Part shown: positions 52,480 to 63,055 of the stretch, in pieces | Layout: each line of letters opens with the position of its first letter | How positions within the stretch are numbered: position 1 is the first letter of the stretch | NCBI GenBank assembly: GCA_002083435.1 | Contig: LWDJ01000026.1 | Location: forward strand, 7,697-71,696 | Origin: Proteobacteria bacterium SG_bin6 | Lineage (GTDB): Bacteria; Pseudomonadota; Alphaproteobacteria; Sphingomonadales; Sphingomonadaceae | DNA length: 64,000 nt | Direction of reading: 5' to 3' | Made by a program: the position numbers and the translations under genes | The notes under the pieces: generated by a model | The model's database searches: none | Seen by the model: only the letters and a program-made list of their open reading frames with translations | What the model was told of the DNA's origin: nothing

Positions 52480-53067
52480 ATGGTGCTGAGCCAAGACGAG
52501 GTGCTCGACGAATTCCGCCAGGCGGGCGCGCTGCTCGAAGGGCATTTCATCCTGTCCTCCGGGCTGCGCTCGCCGGTGTTCCTGCAGAAGATGCGCGTGT
52601 TCGAGGATCCGGTGCGCACCGAACGCCTGGCGCGCGCGCTTGCGGAGGCCATCCGCACGCGGTTCGGCGCGGTCGATCTCGTCGTTTCGCCGGCGGTGGG
52701 CGGAATCATCCCCGGCTATGAGACCGCGCGCGCGCTGGGCTGCCGGGCGCTGTTCGTCGAGCGCGAGGACGGCGAGTTCCAGCTCCGCCGCGGGTTCGAG
52801 ATCAAGCCCGGCGAGCGGATCGTGATGGTGGAGGACATCGTCACCACCGGGCTCTCCAGCCGCGAGTGCTTGGCGGCGATCCGCCGGCATCCGGGCGAAC
52901 TGCTCGGCGCGGCGTGCCTGATCGACCGATCGGGCGGCAAGGCCGATGTCGGCGCGCCGCTCGTCAGCCTGTGCCAGCTGGACATTCCCGCTTACCCCGC
53001 CGACGCGCTGCCGCCCGAACTCGCCGCGATCCCGGCGGTCAAGCCGGGCAGTCGGGGGCTGGCATGA
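52480..53067 (+). CDS. pyrE: Orotate phosphoribosyltransferase
   Basis: The enzyme joins orotate to PRPP in pyrimidine synthesis. From ATG 52480 the protein has 195 residues: FRQAGALLEGHFILSSGLRS, LVVSPAVGGIIPGYETARAL, and the PRPP loop RIVMVEDIVTTGLSS. ATG 52471 (three residues longer) is a close alternative, but 52480 has GGAG just upstream. It starts the plus-strand operon pyrE-pdxJ-acpS-lepB and overlaps pdxJ by four bases. Confidence 0.94.
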   Translation: MVLSQDEVLDEFRQAGALLEGHFILSSGLRSPVFLQKMRVFEDPVRTERLARALAEAIRTRFGAVDLVVSPAVGGIIPGYETARALGCRALFVEREDGEFQLRRGFEIKPGERIVMVEDIVTTGLSSRECLAAIRRHPGELLGAACLIDRSGGKADVGAPLVSLCQLDIPAYPADALPPELAAIPAVKPGSRGLA

Positions 53068-53792
53068 GCGATCAGCTGCGGCTGGGGGTGAACATCGATC
53101 ACGTCGCGACGGTGCGCAACGCCCGCGGCGCGCCTTATCCCGATCCGGTGCGTGCGGCGCTGATCGCGGCGGAAGCGGGCGCCGACGGCATCACCGCGCA
53201 TCTGCGCGAGGATCGCCGCCACATCACCGATGACGACATCGCCCGGCTGTCCCAGGGGCTCGCCATTCCGCTCAATCTGGAAATGGCGGCGACCGACGAG
53301 ATGCTGGCGATCGCGCTGAAGCACCGCCCCCACGCCGCGTGCATCGTCCCCGAAAAGCGCGAGGAGCGCACCACCGAGGGCGGGCTGGACGCGGCCGGAC
53401 AGCACAACCGGCTCGCGCCGATGGTCCGCGCGCTAGGTGAGGCGGGGGTGCGGGTGTCGCTGTTCATCGAGCCCGATCCGCGCCAGATCGAAGCCGCGTT
53501 CGCGCTCGGCGCGCCGGTGGTGGAGCTGCATACTGGCCGCTATGCCGAGCTTATCGGCGCCGGGCAGGCCGAGGAGTTGAAGCGGCTGAGCGACGCAGCG
53601 GCGCTCGGCGCCAAGAACGGGATCGAGGTCCATGCCGGCCACGGGCTGACGCTCGACAATGTCGCGCCCATCGCCGCCATCCCGCAACTGCGCGAGCTGA
53701 ACATCGGCCATTCGATCATCGCCGACGCGATCTTCGTCGGGCTGGCCGAGGCGGTGCGCCGGATGCGCGCGGCGATGGACGCGGCACGGTGA
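53064..53792 (+). CDS. pdxJ: Pyridoxine 5'-phosphate synthase
   Basis: PdxJ closes the pyridoxine ring from 1-deoxyxylulose 5-phosphate and an aminoacetone phosphate in the DXP-dependent route to vitamin B6. The 242-residue TIM-barrel protein has LRLGVNIDHVATVRNARG, DGITAHLREDRRHI, CIVPEKREERTTEGGLD, EVHAGHGLTLDNV and LNIGHSIIADAIFVGL, all family signatures. The ATG at 53064 overlaps the pyrE stop. Confidence 0.97.
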   Translation: MSDQLRLGVNIDHVATVRNARGAPYPDPVRAALIAAEAGADGITAHLREDRRHITDDDIARLSQGLAIPLNLEMAATDEMLAIALKHRPHAACIVPEKREERTTEGGLDAAGQHNRLAPMVRALGEAGVRVSLFIEPDPRQIEAAFALGAPVVELHTGRYAELIGAGQAEELKRLSDAAALGAKNGIEVHAGHGLTLDNVAPIAAIPQLRELNIGHSIIADAIFVGLAEAVRRMRAAMDAAR

Positions 53793-53799
53793 GCGCCAG

Positions 53800-54207
53800 G
53801 TGATCATCGGCATCGGCTCCGATCTCTGCTCGATCGCGCGCATCCAGGCGTCGCTCGATCGCTTCGGTGCGCGGTTCGAGCAGCGCGTCTTCACCGAGGC
53901 CGAGCTGGCCAAGGCCGCCCGTCGTCCGCTCAACCGCGCGGCGACGCTCGCCAAGCGCTTCGCCGCCAAGGAGGCTTTTTCGAAAGCCGTGGGGACCGGA
54001 TTCAAGCGCGGCGTGTTCATGCGCGACATCGGTGTCGTCAACGCCGCCTCGGGCGCGCCCACGCTCGCGCTGACCGGCGGGGCGAAGGCCAGGCTTGACG
54101 CCCTGATGCCGCCGGGGCACGCCCCTCATATTCACTTGACGCTGACCGACGATCACCCCTGGGCGCAAGCCTTCGTGATCATCGAGGCGATCAGAGAGCA
54201 GGCGTAA
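53800..54207 (+). CDS. acpS: Holo-[acyl-carrier-protein] synthase
   Basis: AcpS transfers 4'-phosphopantetheine from CoA to acyl carrier protein. The 135-residue protein starts at GTG 53800 with IIGIGSDLCSIARI (metal Asp) and has RFAAKEAFSKAVGTG (metal Glu). It follows pdxJ by seven bases and ends one base into lepB (TAATG). Length is standard. Confidence 0.95.
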   Translation: MIIGIGSDLCSIARIQASLDRFGARFEQRVFTEAELAKAARRPLNRAATLAKRFAAKEAFSKAVGTGFKRGVFMRDIGVVNAASGAPTLALTGGAKARLDALMPPGHAPHIHLTLTDDHPWAQAFVIIEAIREQA

Positions 54208-55115
54208 TGACCGAGGAAGTGGCATTGGACGGCAGCACCGACGACGCGGCGAAAACCCCCAAGGCCAAGGGCAAGACCGATTGGGGCGCCGAGCTGCGCG
54301 GCCTGTTCTGGCTGATCCTGGCGGTGCTCGGCTTCCACAGCCTGATCGCCAAGCCGTTCTACATCCCCAGCGAATCGATGCTCCCCGGGTTGCTGGTCGG
54401 CGATCGGCTGGTGGTGACCAAATATCCCTACGGCTATTCCTATATCACCCCTACCTTTCACGTGCTGCCGTTCATGCAAGGGCGGCTGTTCGGCCGCGTG
54501 CCCGAGCGCGGCGATGTGGTGATCGTCACCCCGCCGGGCGAGGCGCGCAAGGGCGAGGACTGGATCAAACGCGTGATCGGCCTGCCCGGCGACACGATCG
54601 AGGTGCGCGACGGGCTGGTGCTGATCAACGGTACGCCGGTGAAGCGCGGGCCGCTTCATTTCGGTACGATCCGCGATTATGGCGACGCGCTGCAGCCGAG
54701 CGAGCCCAAGCCGACCTGCGACGCGAGCGATTACGGCACCGAGGCGCGGGTGAAGGGCGCCGATGGGCGCACCGATTGCCGCCTGCCGCTGATCACCGAG
54801 ACCTTGCCCAATGGCCGCACCTACGAAACGGTCGAACTGGGTCGCACCCAGGGGGATTATTACGGGCCGGTCAAAGTGCCGGCCGGCCATGTGTTCCTGA
54901 TGGGGGACAATCGCGATCGCAGCGCCGACAGCCGCTACAGCCTGGAAGGCGGCGGGCTCGGCGGGCCGGTGCCTTGGGAGAATCTGGGCGGGCGCGCCGA
55001 ATTCGTGACCTTCTCGGTCGATGGCTCGGCCACGTGGAACCCGCTCACCTGGTTCACCCAGTTCCGCGGCGATCGCACCGGCGTGTCGCTTCATGCACCC
55101 CGCGAGAAAAATTGA
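54207..55115 (+). CDS. lepB: Signal peptidase I
   Basis: The membrane protease removes signal peptides of exported proteins. The 302-residue protein has one N-terminal membrane helix (about 33-48), the nucleophile region FYIPSESMLPGLLVGDRL with Ser57, DWIKRVIGLPGD with the general-base Lys121, and the VFLMGDNRDRSADSR signature. An insertion with two Cys (about residues 171 and 191) sits between the signatures. It is directly behind acpS. Confidence 0.96.
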   Translation: MTEEVALDGSTDDAAKTPKAKGKTDWGAELRGLFWLILAVLGFHSLIAKPFYIPSESMLPGLLVGDRLVVTKYPYGYSYITPTFHVLPFMQGRLFGRVPERGDVVIVTPPGEARKGEDWIKRVIGLPGDTIEVRDGLVLINGTPVKRGPLHFGTIRDYGDALQPSEPKPTCDASDYGTEARVKGADGRTDCRLPLITETLPNGRTYETVELGRTQGDYYGPVKVPAGHVFLMGDNRDRSADSRYSLEGGGLGGPVPWENLGGRAEFVTFSVDGSATWNPLTWFTQFRGDRTGVSLHAPREKN

Positions 55116-55128
55116 GCGTTAGCGGGGC

Positions 55129-56196
55129 ATGAGCGACGGTAACGACTCCCCCGACACTCTCGTCGAAGGCCCCGGCCCCAACGAACTGCGCGACCCCGAG
55201 GTGCGGCGCGAGCTGAAGAAGGCGACCGTCTGGCTGGGGCTCGCGGCGCTGATCGCGCTCGCGGTGCTGTTGGTGCAGCCGCTGCTGATCATCTTCGGTG
55301 GGCTGGTCGTGGCCGCCTTGCTCGACGGGGGCGTGCGACTGATCCACCGCGTGGTGAAGATGCCGCGCGGGCTGGCGATCGCGCTGCTGGTGTTCGCGAC
55401 GATCGGTTTCCTCGGCTTTGTCGGTTACTCGACCGGCGTTCAGGTGTCCGACCAGTTCGCGCAGTTGCGCGCGACGCTGATGGTGCAATGGGGCCGCCTG
55501 TCCGCCTTCGCCGCTGAACATGGGATGATGCCCGAGGCCGGCAATGTGAACGATCTCGCCCAGCAGGCGCTGGGATCGGTGGGGCGGGTGACCGGCTTCA
55601 TCGGCAGCGCGTTCGGCGCGGTCGGCACGTTCGTGATGATCATCGTGATCGGCGTGTTCGTCGCGATCGAACCCAAAATCTATGAGCGCGGCCTGCAGTG
55701 GATGGTCCCGCAGGCGAGCCGGCGCGAGTTCGCGGTGACGATCGAGCGGATGGCCAAGACCATGCGCATCCTGCTCGCCGGGCGGCTGCTCGGCATGGTG
55801 TTCGAGGGATTGTTTACCTGGGTCGTGCTGCTGATCGGCGGGGTGCCGATGGCGCTGCTGCTCGGCATCATCGCCGGGGTACTGGCGTTCATCCCCAATA
55901 TCGGCGCGATCGCCACCGGCATCCTGATGGTGGCGGTGGGCTTCAGTGCCGGCACGGATACCGGGCTGTGGGCGCTCGGGACGTACGTGTTCGTGCAGCT
56001 GTTCGATGGCTGGGTGGTCCTGCCCTTGGTCGCCCGGCGCACGGTCGATCTGCCGCCGGCGCTGACGCTCAGCTCGCAGATTCTCGCGAGCAGCCTGTTC
56101 GGCATCTTGGGGCTGGCGCTCGCCGATCCGATGACGGCGATGATCAAGGTGGCGCTCGAACGCGAATCCGAACGCGCGCAGGACGAGGCGGCGTGA
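55129..56196 (+). CDS. AI-2E-family transporter (PerM-like)
   Basis: This 355-residue protein has about eight membrane segments and the usual AI-2E domain, with VQPLLIIFGGLVVAALLDGGV near the N-terminus and GVLAFIPNIGAIATGILMVAV (the family hallmark) in the second half. Members export or exchange ions or small molecules (autoinducer-2 in E. coli TqsA, Na+/H+ in others), so the substrate is unknown. It overlaps maiA by four bases. Confidence 0.88.
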   Translation: MSDGNDSPDTLVEGPGPNELRDPEVRRELKKATVWLGLAALIALAVLLVQPLLIIFGGLVVAALLDGGVRLIHRVVKMPRGLAIALLVFATIGFLGFVGYSTGVQVSDQFAQLRATLMVQWGRLSAFAAEHGMMPEAGNVNDLAQQALGSVGRVTGFIGSAFGAVGTFVMIIVIGVFVAIEPKIYERGLQWMVPQASRREFAVTIERMAKTMRILLAGRLLGMVFEGLFTWVVLLIGGVPMALLLGIIAGVLAFIPNIGAIATGILMVAVGFSAGTDTGLWALGTYVFVQLFDGWVVLPLVARRTVDLPPALTLSSQILASSLFGILGLALADPMTAMIKVALERESERAQDEAA

Positions 56197-56822
56197 AGCT
56201 CGTCCTCTACGATTATTGGCGGTCATCCGCGAGTTACCGGGTGCGGATCGCGCTGGCGCTGAAGGGCGTGGCCTATGAACGGGTGGCGGTGAACCTGCTC
56301 GCCGCCGAGCAATTGGCCCCCGAAAACCGCGCGCGCAACCCGCAGGGGCAGGTGCCGACGCTGGCGGTGGACGGCGTGCCGCTGATCCAGAGCCTCGCGA
56401 TCATCGACTGGCTGGATATGGCCTTTCCCGAGCCCCGCCTGATCCCCGCCGAGCCGCTGCCGCGCGCGCGCGCGCTCGCCCAGGCGCTCATCATCGCCGC
56501 CGATACGCACCCGATCGACAATATGCGCGTGCTCAAGCGCCTCGAAAGCCAGTTCGGCGCGGACCAGGCGGCGAAGGACGAATGGTATCGCCACTGGATG
56601 CGGCTGGGGCTCGATGCGTTGGAGGCGATGGCCGGCGAGGGCCGCTATCTCGGCGGCGACGCGCCGGGGCTGGCGGACGTGGTGCTGGTGCCGCAACTTT
56701 ATAACGCCCGCCGCTTCGCGCTCGATCTCGCGCCGTATCCGCGGCTGGTGGCGATCGACGCGGCGCTCGCCGAGCTGCCCGCCTTCGAGGCGGCGCATCC
56801 GGACCGGGTGAAGCCGGCGTAA
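56193..56822 (+). CDS. maiA: Maleylacetoacetate isomerase (zeta-class glutathione transferase)
   Basis: The enzyme isomerises maleylacetoacetate to fumarylacetoacetate in tyrosine breakdown, using glutathione. The 209-residue protein (GTG start overlapping the previous stop) begins KLVLYDYWRSSASYRVRIALALKG, the zeta-class motif whose SSxxxRVRIAL serine is catalytic, and has NPQGQVPTLAVDG and LIQSLAIIDWLD for glutathione binding. No other tyrosine-catabolic gene is here. Confidence 0.92.
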   Translation: MKLVLYDYWRSSASYRVRIALALKGVAYERVAVNLLAAEQLAPENRARNPQGQVPTLAVDGVPLIQSLAIIDWLDMAFPEPRLIPAEPLPRARALAQALIIAADTHPIDNMRVLKRLESQFGADQAAKDEWYRHWMRLGLDALEAMAGEGRYLGGDAPGLADVVLVPQLYNARRFALDLAPYPRLVAIDAALAELPAFEAAHPDRVKPA

Positions 56823-56834
56823 CGCCGATCGGCT

Positions 56835-57662
56835 TCAGGCGAGCTTGGCCACGCGCGCGCCTGGGCGGGCGCCGGTTTTGCCGGCTTGCCAGCCCAGCCA
56901 GCTGGTCGCCGCGCCGATCGCGAAGCCGACCGCGATCACCGCCGCGCTCGGCATTCTGCCAAGCAGCGTCAGCAGCGCGAGCACCGGCGGCGCATTCCCC
57001 AGAAACGCCATCGCCCCCATCTGTGCCAGGATGAAACCGGCGGCGACCACGAAGGGCTGCGCGCGCGGGCCCACCCGCCAGCGCACCGCGAGGCAGAACA
57101 GCAGCGCGCTCAGATCGGCCCACAGGATCGCGCTCAGGATGTGCGGAAAGTCCTGTGGCCCGGCGATGCCGAGCGCCGGCACGACCCCATTCAGCACCCG
57201 GCTGAACGGCGATTCCCACAGGATCAACGGCGTCGCGAGCATGTAGCCCGCATGCAGCCAGACTTTGCGGCGGTGGCGCAGCGCGCCGTGAAACAGCACG
57301 AGATACGCGCCGACCGCGATCATCAGCCCGATCAGGAACGCGCCGCCATAAAGCGCGCGTACCGGATCGTTGCCCGCGACATAGCTTTTGCTGGTGAAAT
57401 CGATGATCGCGAACAGCCCGGCGATCAGGAACGGGAAGAGCAACAGGCTCGCCCGCCCGATCGCGTGGTGGAGGCCAAACCAACGCCAGCGCGCGGTCAC
57501 TCCTTGCGCGGTGACCATCAGAATCCAGAGCCCCGCGGCGACGCCGTGTGCGTGGAAGGGCCAGGGCGCCGTTCCCAGCACCCCGAAATAGCTCGGCCAG
57601 AAGCCAAGCAGCGTGACCCCGATCACCAGCAGCATGTAAAGCGGCGCGCGCGCGTACGGCAT
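56835..57662 (-). CDS. Multi-pass membrane protein of unknown function
   Basis: This 275-residue protein has about seven to eight membrane segments, opening MPYARAPLYMLLVIGVTLLG and with AHGVAAGLWILMVTAQGVTAR, HHAIGRASLLLFPFLIAGL and LHAGYMLATPLILWES. Conserved-looking His residues in the first half (FHAHG, HHAIGR, FHGALRHRR) could bind metal or haem, but I do not recognise a family with confidence. I start it at ATG 57662; upstream residues are low complexity. It is convergent with maiA and lies 85 bases downstream of hisZ. Confidence 0.7.
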   Translation of the reverse strand: MPYARAPLYMLLVIGVTLLGFWPSYFGVLGTAPWPFHAHGVAAGLWILMVTAQGVTARWRWFGLHHAIGRASLLLFPFLIAGLFAIIDFTSKSYVAGNDPVRALYGGAFLIGLMIAVGAYLVLFHGALRHRRKVWLHAGYMLATPLILWESPFSRVLNGVVPALGIAGPQDFPHILSAILWADLSALLFCLAVRWRVGPRAQPFVVAAGFILAQMGAMAFLGNAPPVLALLTLLGRMPSAAVIAVGFAIGAATSWLGWQAGKTGARPGARVAKLA

Positions 57663-57747
57663 TTTGACCAGCCCCCCGGTCGGCGGCGTTCGTGCCGCTC
57701 GCGCCGAGCATAGCGCAGTTGGGCCGGTTACGGAACCAAGCGCGTCG

Positions 57748-58842
57748 TCAGGCCGGCTGGGGGCCGTTTTCCGCCAGGATGTGGCTGCACAATTGCGCGG
57801 CGGGGCCATCGCCGGGGGTAAGCTGCGCGACCGTCACCCAGCCTTGCGCGCGCATCGCCGCCGCCGCTTCGGGCTCGGTGCCGAGGGGGACGAACAGCCG
57901 CCGCCGCTCGGGCACGGCGAGCCCGGCATCGACCAGCGCGTCGGCATAGAGCGAAAAGCCCACCGCCGGTTCTTCGCTGCCATCCTCGTGGAGGATCGTA
58001 TAGGTGCCGCCGCGCCCGATCTCGCCGCGCACCCCGCCCGCGAACAGCGAGAAGCCGAGCCAGCTCTGATATTCGAAACCGTGGCGCTCGGTCGGGTCGA
58101 GTGTGGCGCGGACGCCCACGCCGTCGGCGATCGCCCAGAGCCCATCGAGCCGCGAGCGGAGCGCCCCGCCCGCGTCGAACGCGCACAGCCGGTCATGCGC
58201 TTCGGCGAACGGCCCGGCGGCGGCGATCAGCGGCAGATAGCGCGGATCGAGCGCCGCGACGCCGCCCGCATCCTTGGCATCGAGTCGGTCGCGCAGCGCC
58301 TCGAGCGTGTCGGGCGCGACCGCCAGCGGCCCGGTGGCGAGCGTATCGACCAGATCGGGCAGGGTGAAATCGATCGACAGATCGCCGATGTCCGCCGCCC
58401 GCAGCGCCTCGACCGCGACCAGCACCACCTCGCGCGCCGCCGCCACCGAATCGAGCCCGATCAGCTCGCACCCGATCTGCCGCGCTTCGCGCGCGGGGGC
58501 GAGCTCGCTCGCGCGCAGCTTGAGCACCTGGCCCGCATAGCTGAGGCGCACCGGGCGCGGGTGGTGCGCCATCCGCGTCGCGGCGATGCGGCCGACTTGC
58601 GCGGTCATGTCCGGCCGGATCGCGAGGGTGCGCTGCGACACCGGATCGACGAAGCGCACCGCGTCGCGCGCCCGCGCCGCTTTCAGCCGGGTGGCGAGCC
58701 CCGCCTCGAACTCGGCGCTCGCCGGATCGACGCGCTCATAGCCGTGCGCGAAGGCGGTGCCGAGCAACCGCGCCTCCAGCCGCGCGGCGGCGTCGGCATA
58801 AGGGGGCAGCCGATCGTGGAAACCTTCGGGTAACAGGGCCAA
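57748..58842 (-). CDS. hisZ: ATP phosphoribosyltransferase regulatory subunit HisZ
   Basis: HisZ is a histidyl-tRNA-synthetase-like protein that activates the short form of HisG, the first enzyme of histidine synthesis. The 364-residue protein has LLPEGFHDRLPPYADAAARLE, VDPVSQRTLAIRPDMTAQVGRIAA in two parts (motif 2), and GRGGTYTIL (motif 3). From TTG 58842 the GAGGAG site is seven bases upstream, which supports a TTG start. No ATG is available before the conserved N-terminus. hisG is not adjacent. Confidence 0.88.
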   Translation of the reverse strand: MALLPEGFHDRLPPYADAAARLEARLLGTAFAHGYERVDPASAEFEAGLATRLKAARARDAVRFVDPVSQRTLAIRPDMTAQVGRIAATRMAHHPRPVRLSYAGQVLKLRASELAPAREARQIGCELIGLDSVAAAREVVLVAVEALRAADIGDLSIDFTLPDLVDTLATGPLAVAPDTLEALRDRLDAKDAGGVAALDPRYLPLIAAAGPFAEAHDRLCAFDAGGALRSRLDGLWAIADGVGVRATLDPTERHGFEYQSWLGFSLFAGGVRGEIGRGGTYTILHEDGSEEPAVGFSLYADALVDAGLAVPERRRLFVPLGTEPEAAAAMRAQGWVTVAQLTPGDGPAAQLCSHILAENGPQPA

Positions 58843-58902
58843 GCGCGCGCTCCTCAACGGTCAGGCGGGCCTCGTCGCCGCCCGCCCGCCGCGCGTCAAG
58901 CC

Positions 58903-59301
58903 TTACGCCGGACCCATGCGGAAAGCGCACAGCTTGTTGCCTTCGGGATCGCGGAAATAGGCGCCGTAAAAGGCCTGCGGTCCCTCCGGTCCGCGGAGCC
59001 CCGGGGGGCCATCGCAGGTCGCGCCCAGTTCTAGCGCCTTGGCGTGCAAGGCATCGACCTGCGCGCGCTGCTGCATCGGCATGGCGATCATGTTGCCGTT
59101 GCCCGGCACCGCCGCTTCGCGATTATGGGGCGTGGTCACCGCGATGCCCGGCGCCCCCCAGCCGGTTCCCCACAGCGTGAACCCGCCCTGCTCCACGGGA
59201 AATTCCATCAGTCGCTTGGCGCCAAGCTCGCCGAGCAGCGCGTCGTAGAAGCTGCGGGCCTTCACAATGTCGTTGGTTCCAAGCGTCGCGTAGCCGATCA
59301 T
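58903..59301 (-). CDS. VOC-fold family protein
   Basis: This 132-residue protein starts MIGYATLGTNDIVKARSFYDALL and ends FRDPEGNKLCAFRMG, the two halves of a glyoxalase-like VOC domain. The middle has FTLWGTGWGAPGIAV and a Met/Gln-rich MPMQQR. The function is unknown, and it is a close relative of small VOC proteins in sphingomonads. It is divergent from uvrB. Confidence 0.83.
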   Translation of the reverse strand: MIGYATLGTNDIVKARSFYDALLGELGAKRLMEFPVEQGGFTLWGTGWGAPGIAVTTPHNREAAVPGNGNMIAMPMQQRAQVDALHAKALELGATCDGPPGLRGPEGPQAFYGAYFRDPEGNKLCAFRMGPA

Positions 59302-59393
59302 CGCCTTTTCCTCCGTTGGTGGCCGTCTGTCTCACGCTGGACAGGCCCGCGCAACCCTCGCCTTGCGCCGCTTCGCCGCCTATCTTGCCCAAC

Positions 59394-61607
<2,214 letters not shown>

Positions 61608-61614
61608 GGTTCCT

Positions 61615-62025
61615 TCAGTCAGCCTTGCTGATCGTGAGATCGACCCTGAATGGTTTCGCGGTCGCGCTTTCTTCGCCGAAAGCGATCGTCGCGGGTTTGC
61701 CGAGCGCGACTTCCAGCCATGGCGCCTTGTTCTGCCGGTTGCCCTTGGCGACGACATCAATCGTCGATTTGAACAGCGCGGTTTGAGCGCTACGCGGCGT
61801 CACGCTAAAGGCAAGCGTGTAACGATTGCCGGCTGCATCGCCGATATCGACGTTGGAGGTTGCGCCGGCCGCGACTTTGAGCCGCGGCGAACCCACCAGA
61901 CGGTCGCCGTCCCGAAGCTCCATATTGACCTGGTAAAGGGTACGCGGTGCTTCGACGGTTGATGCCGACACAATAACGGGCGCAAACAAAGCGCCGCATG
62001 CAAGAAGGATGACAGTGCGTTCCAT
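61615..62025 (-). CDS. Periplasmic protein of unknown function
   Basis: This 136-residue protein has a signal peptide (MERTVILLACGALFAPVIVSAS) and a beta-rich mature domain: LYQVNMELRDGDRLVGSPRLKV, RYTLAFSVTPRS, and WLEVALGKPATIAFGEES. I do not recognise the family. ATG 62025 is preferred over an earlier in-frame codon because the signal peptide starts there and GGAAG lies nine bases upstream. It is convergent with uvrB with only seven bases between. The gap upstream (62026-62284) is richer in A and T than the rest of the window. Confidence 0.65.
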   Translation of the reverse strand: MERTVILLACGALFAPVIVSASTVEAPRTLYQVNMELRDGDRLVGSPRLKVAAGATSNVDIGDAAGNRYTLAFSVTPRSAQTALFKSTIDVVAKGNRQNKAPWLEVALGKPATIAFGEESATAKPFRVDLTISKAD

Positions 62026-62246
62026 TATTTTTGCTTCCGGCTCAACATGGACATGATGATTATTACATGCCGAAGGTGTCTGAGCAAGGGATTTTTCTGG
62101 ATACGCGCTGCTTGAAGCAAACAATTCGGCATGATTGTTGACCCAGTAGGTACTGGGCCGCAATCTTTTGCACTCCCGTCGCTGCAAGCTTGCCGTCACG
62201 GATCGATCGTGCCCCGCGCCGCCTGATCGCTTGCCCAATCCTCCAA

Positions 62247-62270
62247 AGTGTGTCACTTAAGCGATACACT
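62247..62270. promoter_or_regulatory. 24-bp near-perfect palindrome (candidate operator)
   Basis: AGTGTGTCACTTAAGCGATACACT (shown here as arms AGTGTGTCACTT at 62247-62258 and AAGCGATACACT at 62259-62270) pairs in 10 of 12 positions around the centre TTAA. It ends 14 bases before the ATG of the exported methyltransferase gene and just before its Shine-Dalgarno GGAGG. This size and symmetry fit a dimeric repressor site. Confidence 0.5.
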
Positions 62271-62284
62271 TGATGGAGGTCCCC

Positions 62285-63049
62285 ATGCGTCGTCCTCTCG
62301 CCGCCCTGGCGCTGCTCGCCCTCGCCGCGCCGCTCGCCGCCAAGCAGGCCGCGCCCAGCCCGGCGATCACCGCCGCCGTCGCCGCGCCCGATCGACCCGC
62401 GACGCAGGCCGCGCTCGATGAAGGGCGCAAGCCCGCGCAGGTGCTCGCCTTCCTCGGCCTCAAGCCCGGCATGACCGCCGCCGACATCATGGCGGGCGCG
62501 GGCTATTATTCGGAGATCATGGCGAGCGCCGTCGGCCCCAAGGGGATGGTGAGCGCGTTCGAGCCCGAGCAGTTCATGAACGATCCGCGCGCGCAAAAGC
62601 CCTGGGCCGAGCTGAAGGCGCGCCGCGCCAATGTCGCGCTGATCCCCTATCCGTTCGACAAGTTCAGCGCCGCCCCGGCGAGCCTGGATTTCACGCTGCT
62701 CCACCTGACCTATCACGATCTTTATTGGGAAAGCGCCCAGTACAAGGTGCCGCGCACCGATCCGGCGGCGTTCCTCGCGGCGCTGTACAAGGCGACGAAG
62801 CCGGGCGGGATCGTCGGCGTGGTCGATCATGTCGCGGCGCCTGGGGATACCCGCGCGACCGTCGACAAGCTCCACCGCATCGATCCCGAGGTGGTGAAGG
62901 CCGATTTCAAGGCGGCGGGCTTCGTGCTGGAAGGGGAGAGCGATCTGCTCCGCGTGCCCGGCGACGATCACAGCAAGCTGGTGTTCGATCCCAGCGTGCG
63001 GGGCAAGACCGATCGCTTCGTCTTCCGCTTCCGCAAGCCGAAGAAATAG
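62285..63049 (+). CDS. Exported class I SAM-methyltransferase-like protein
   Basis: This 254-residue protein has a signal peptide (MRRPLAALALLALAAPLAAKQ) and then a Rossmann methyltransferase fold: AADIMAGAGYYSEIMASAVG (SAM motif I), SAFEPEQFMND (motif II acidic residue), LDFTLLHLTYHDLYW, and KPGGIVGVVDH. This matches the COG4798 predicted methyltransferases, many of which carry signal peptides, although SAM is not known to be available in the periplasm. ATG 62285 follows GGAGG by five bases. A 24-bp palindrome lies just upstream. Confidence 0.83.
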   Translation: MRRPLAALALLALAAPLAAKQAAPSPAITAAVAAPDRPATQAALDEGRKPAQVLAFLGLKPGMTAADIMAGAGYYSEIMASAVGPKGMVSAFEPEQFMNDPRAQKPWAELKARRANVALIPYPFDKFSAAPASLDFTLLHLTYHDLYWESAQYKVPRTDPAAFLAALYKATKPGGIVGVVDHVAAPGDTRATVDKLHRIDPEVVKADFKAAGFVLEGESDLLRVPGDDHSKLVFDPSVRGKTDRFVFRFRKPKK

Positions 63050-63055
63050 CGTCGC

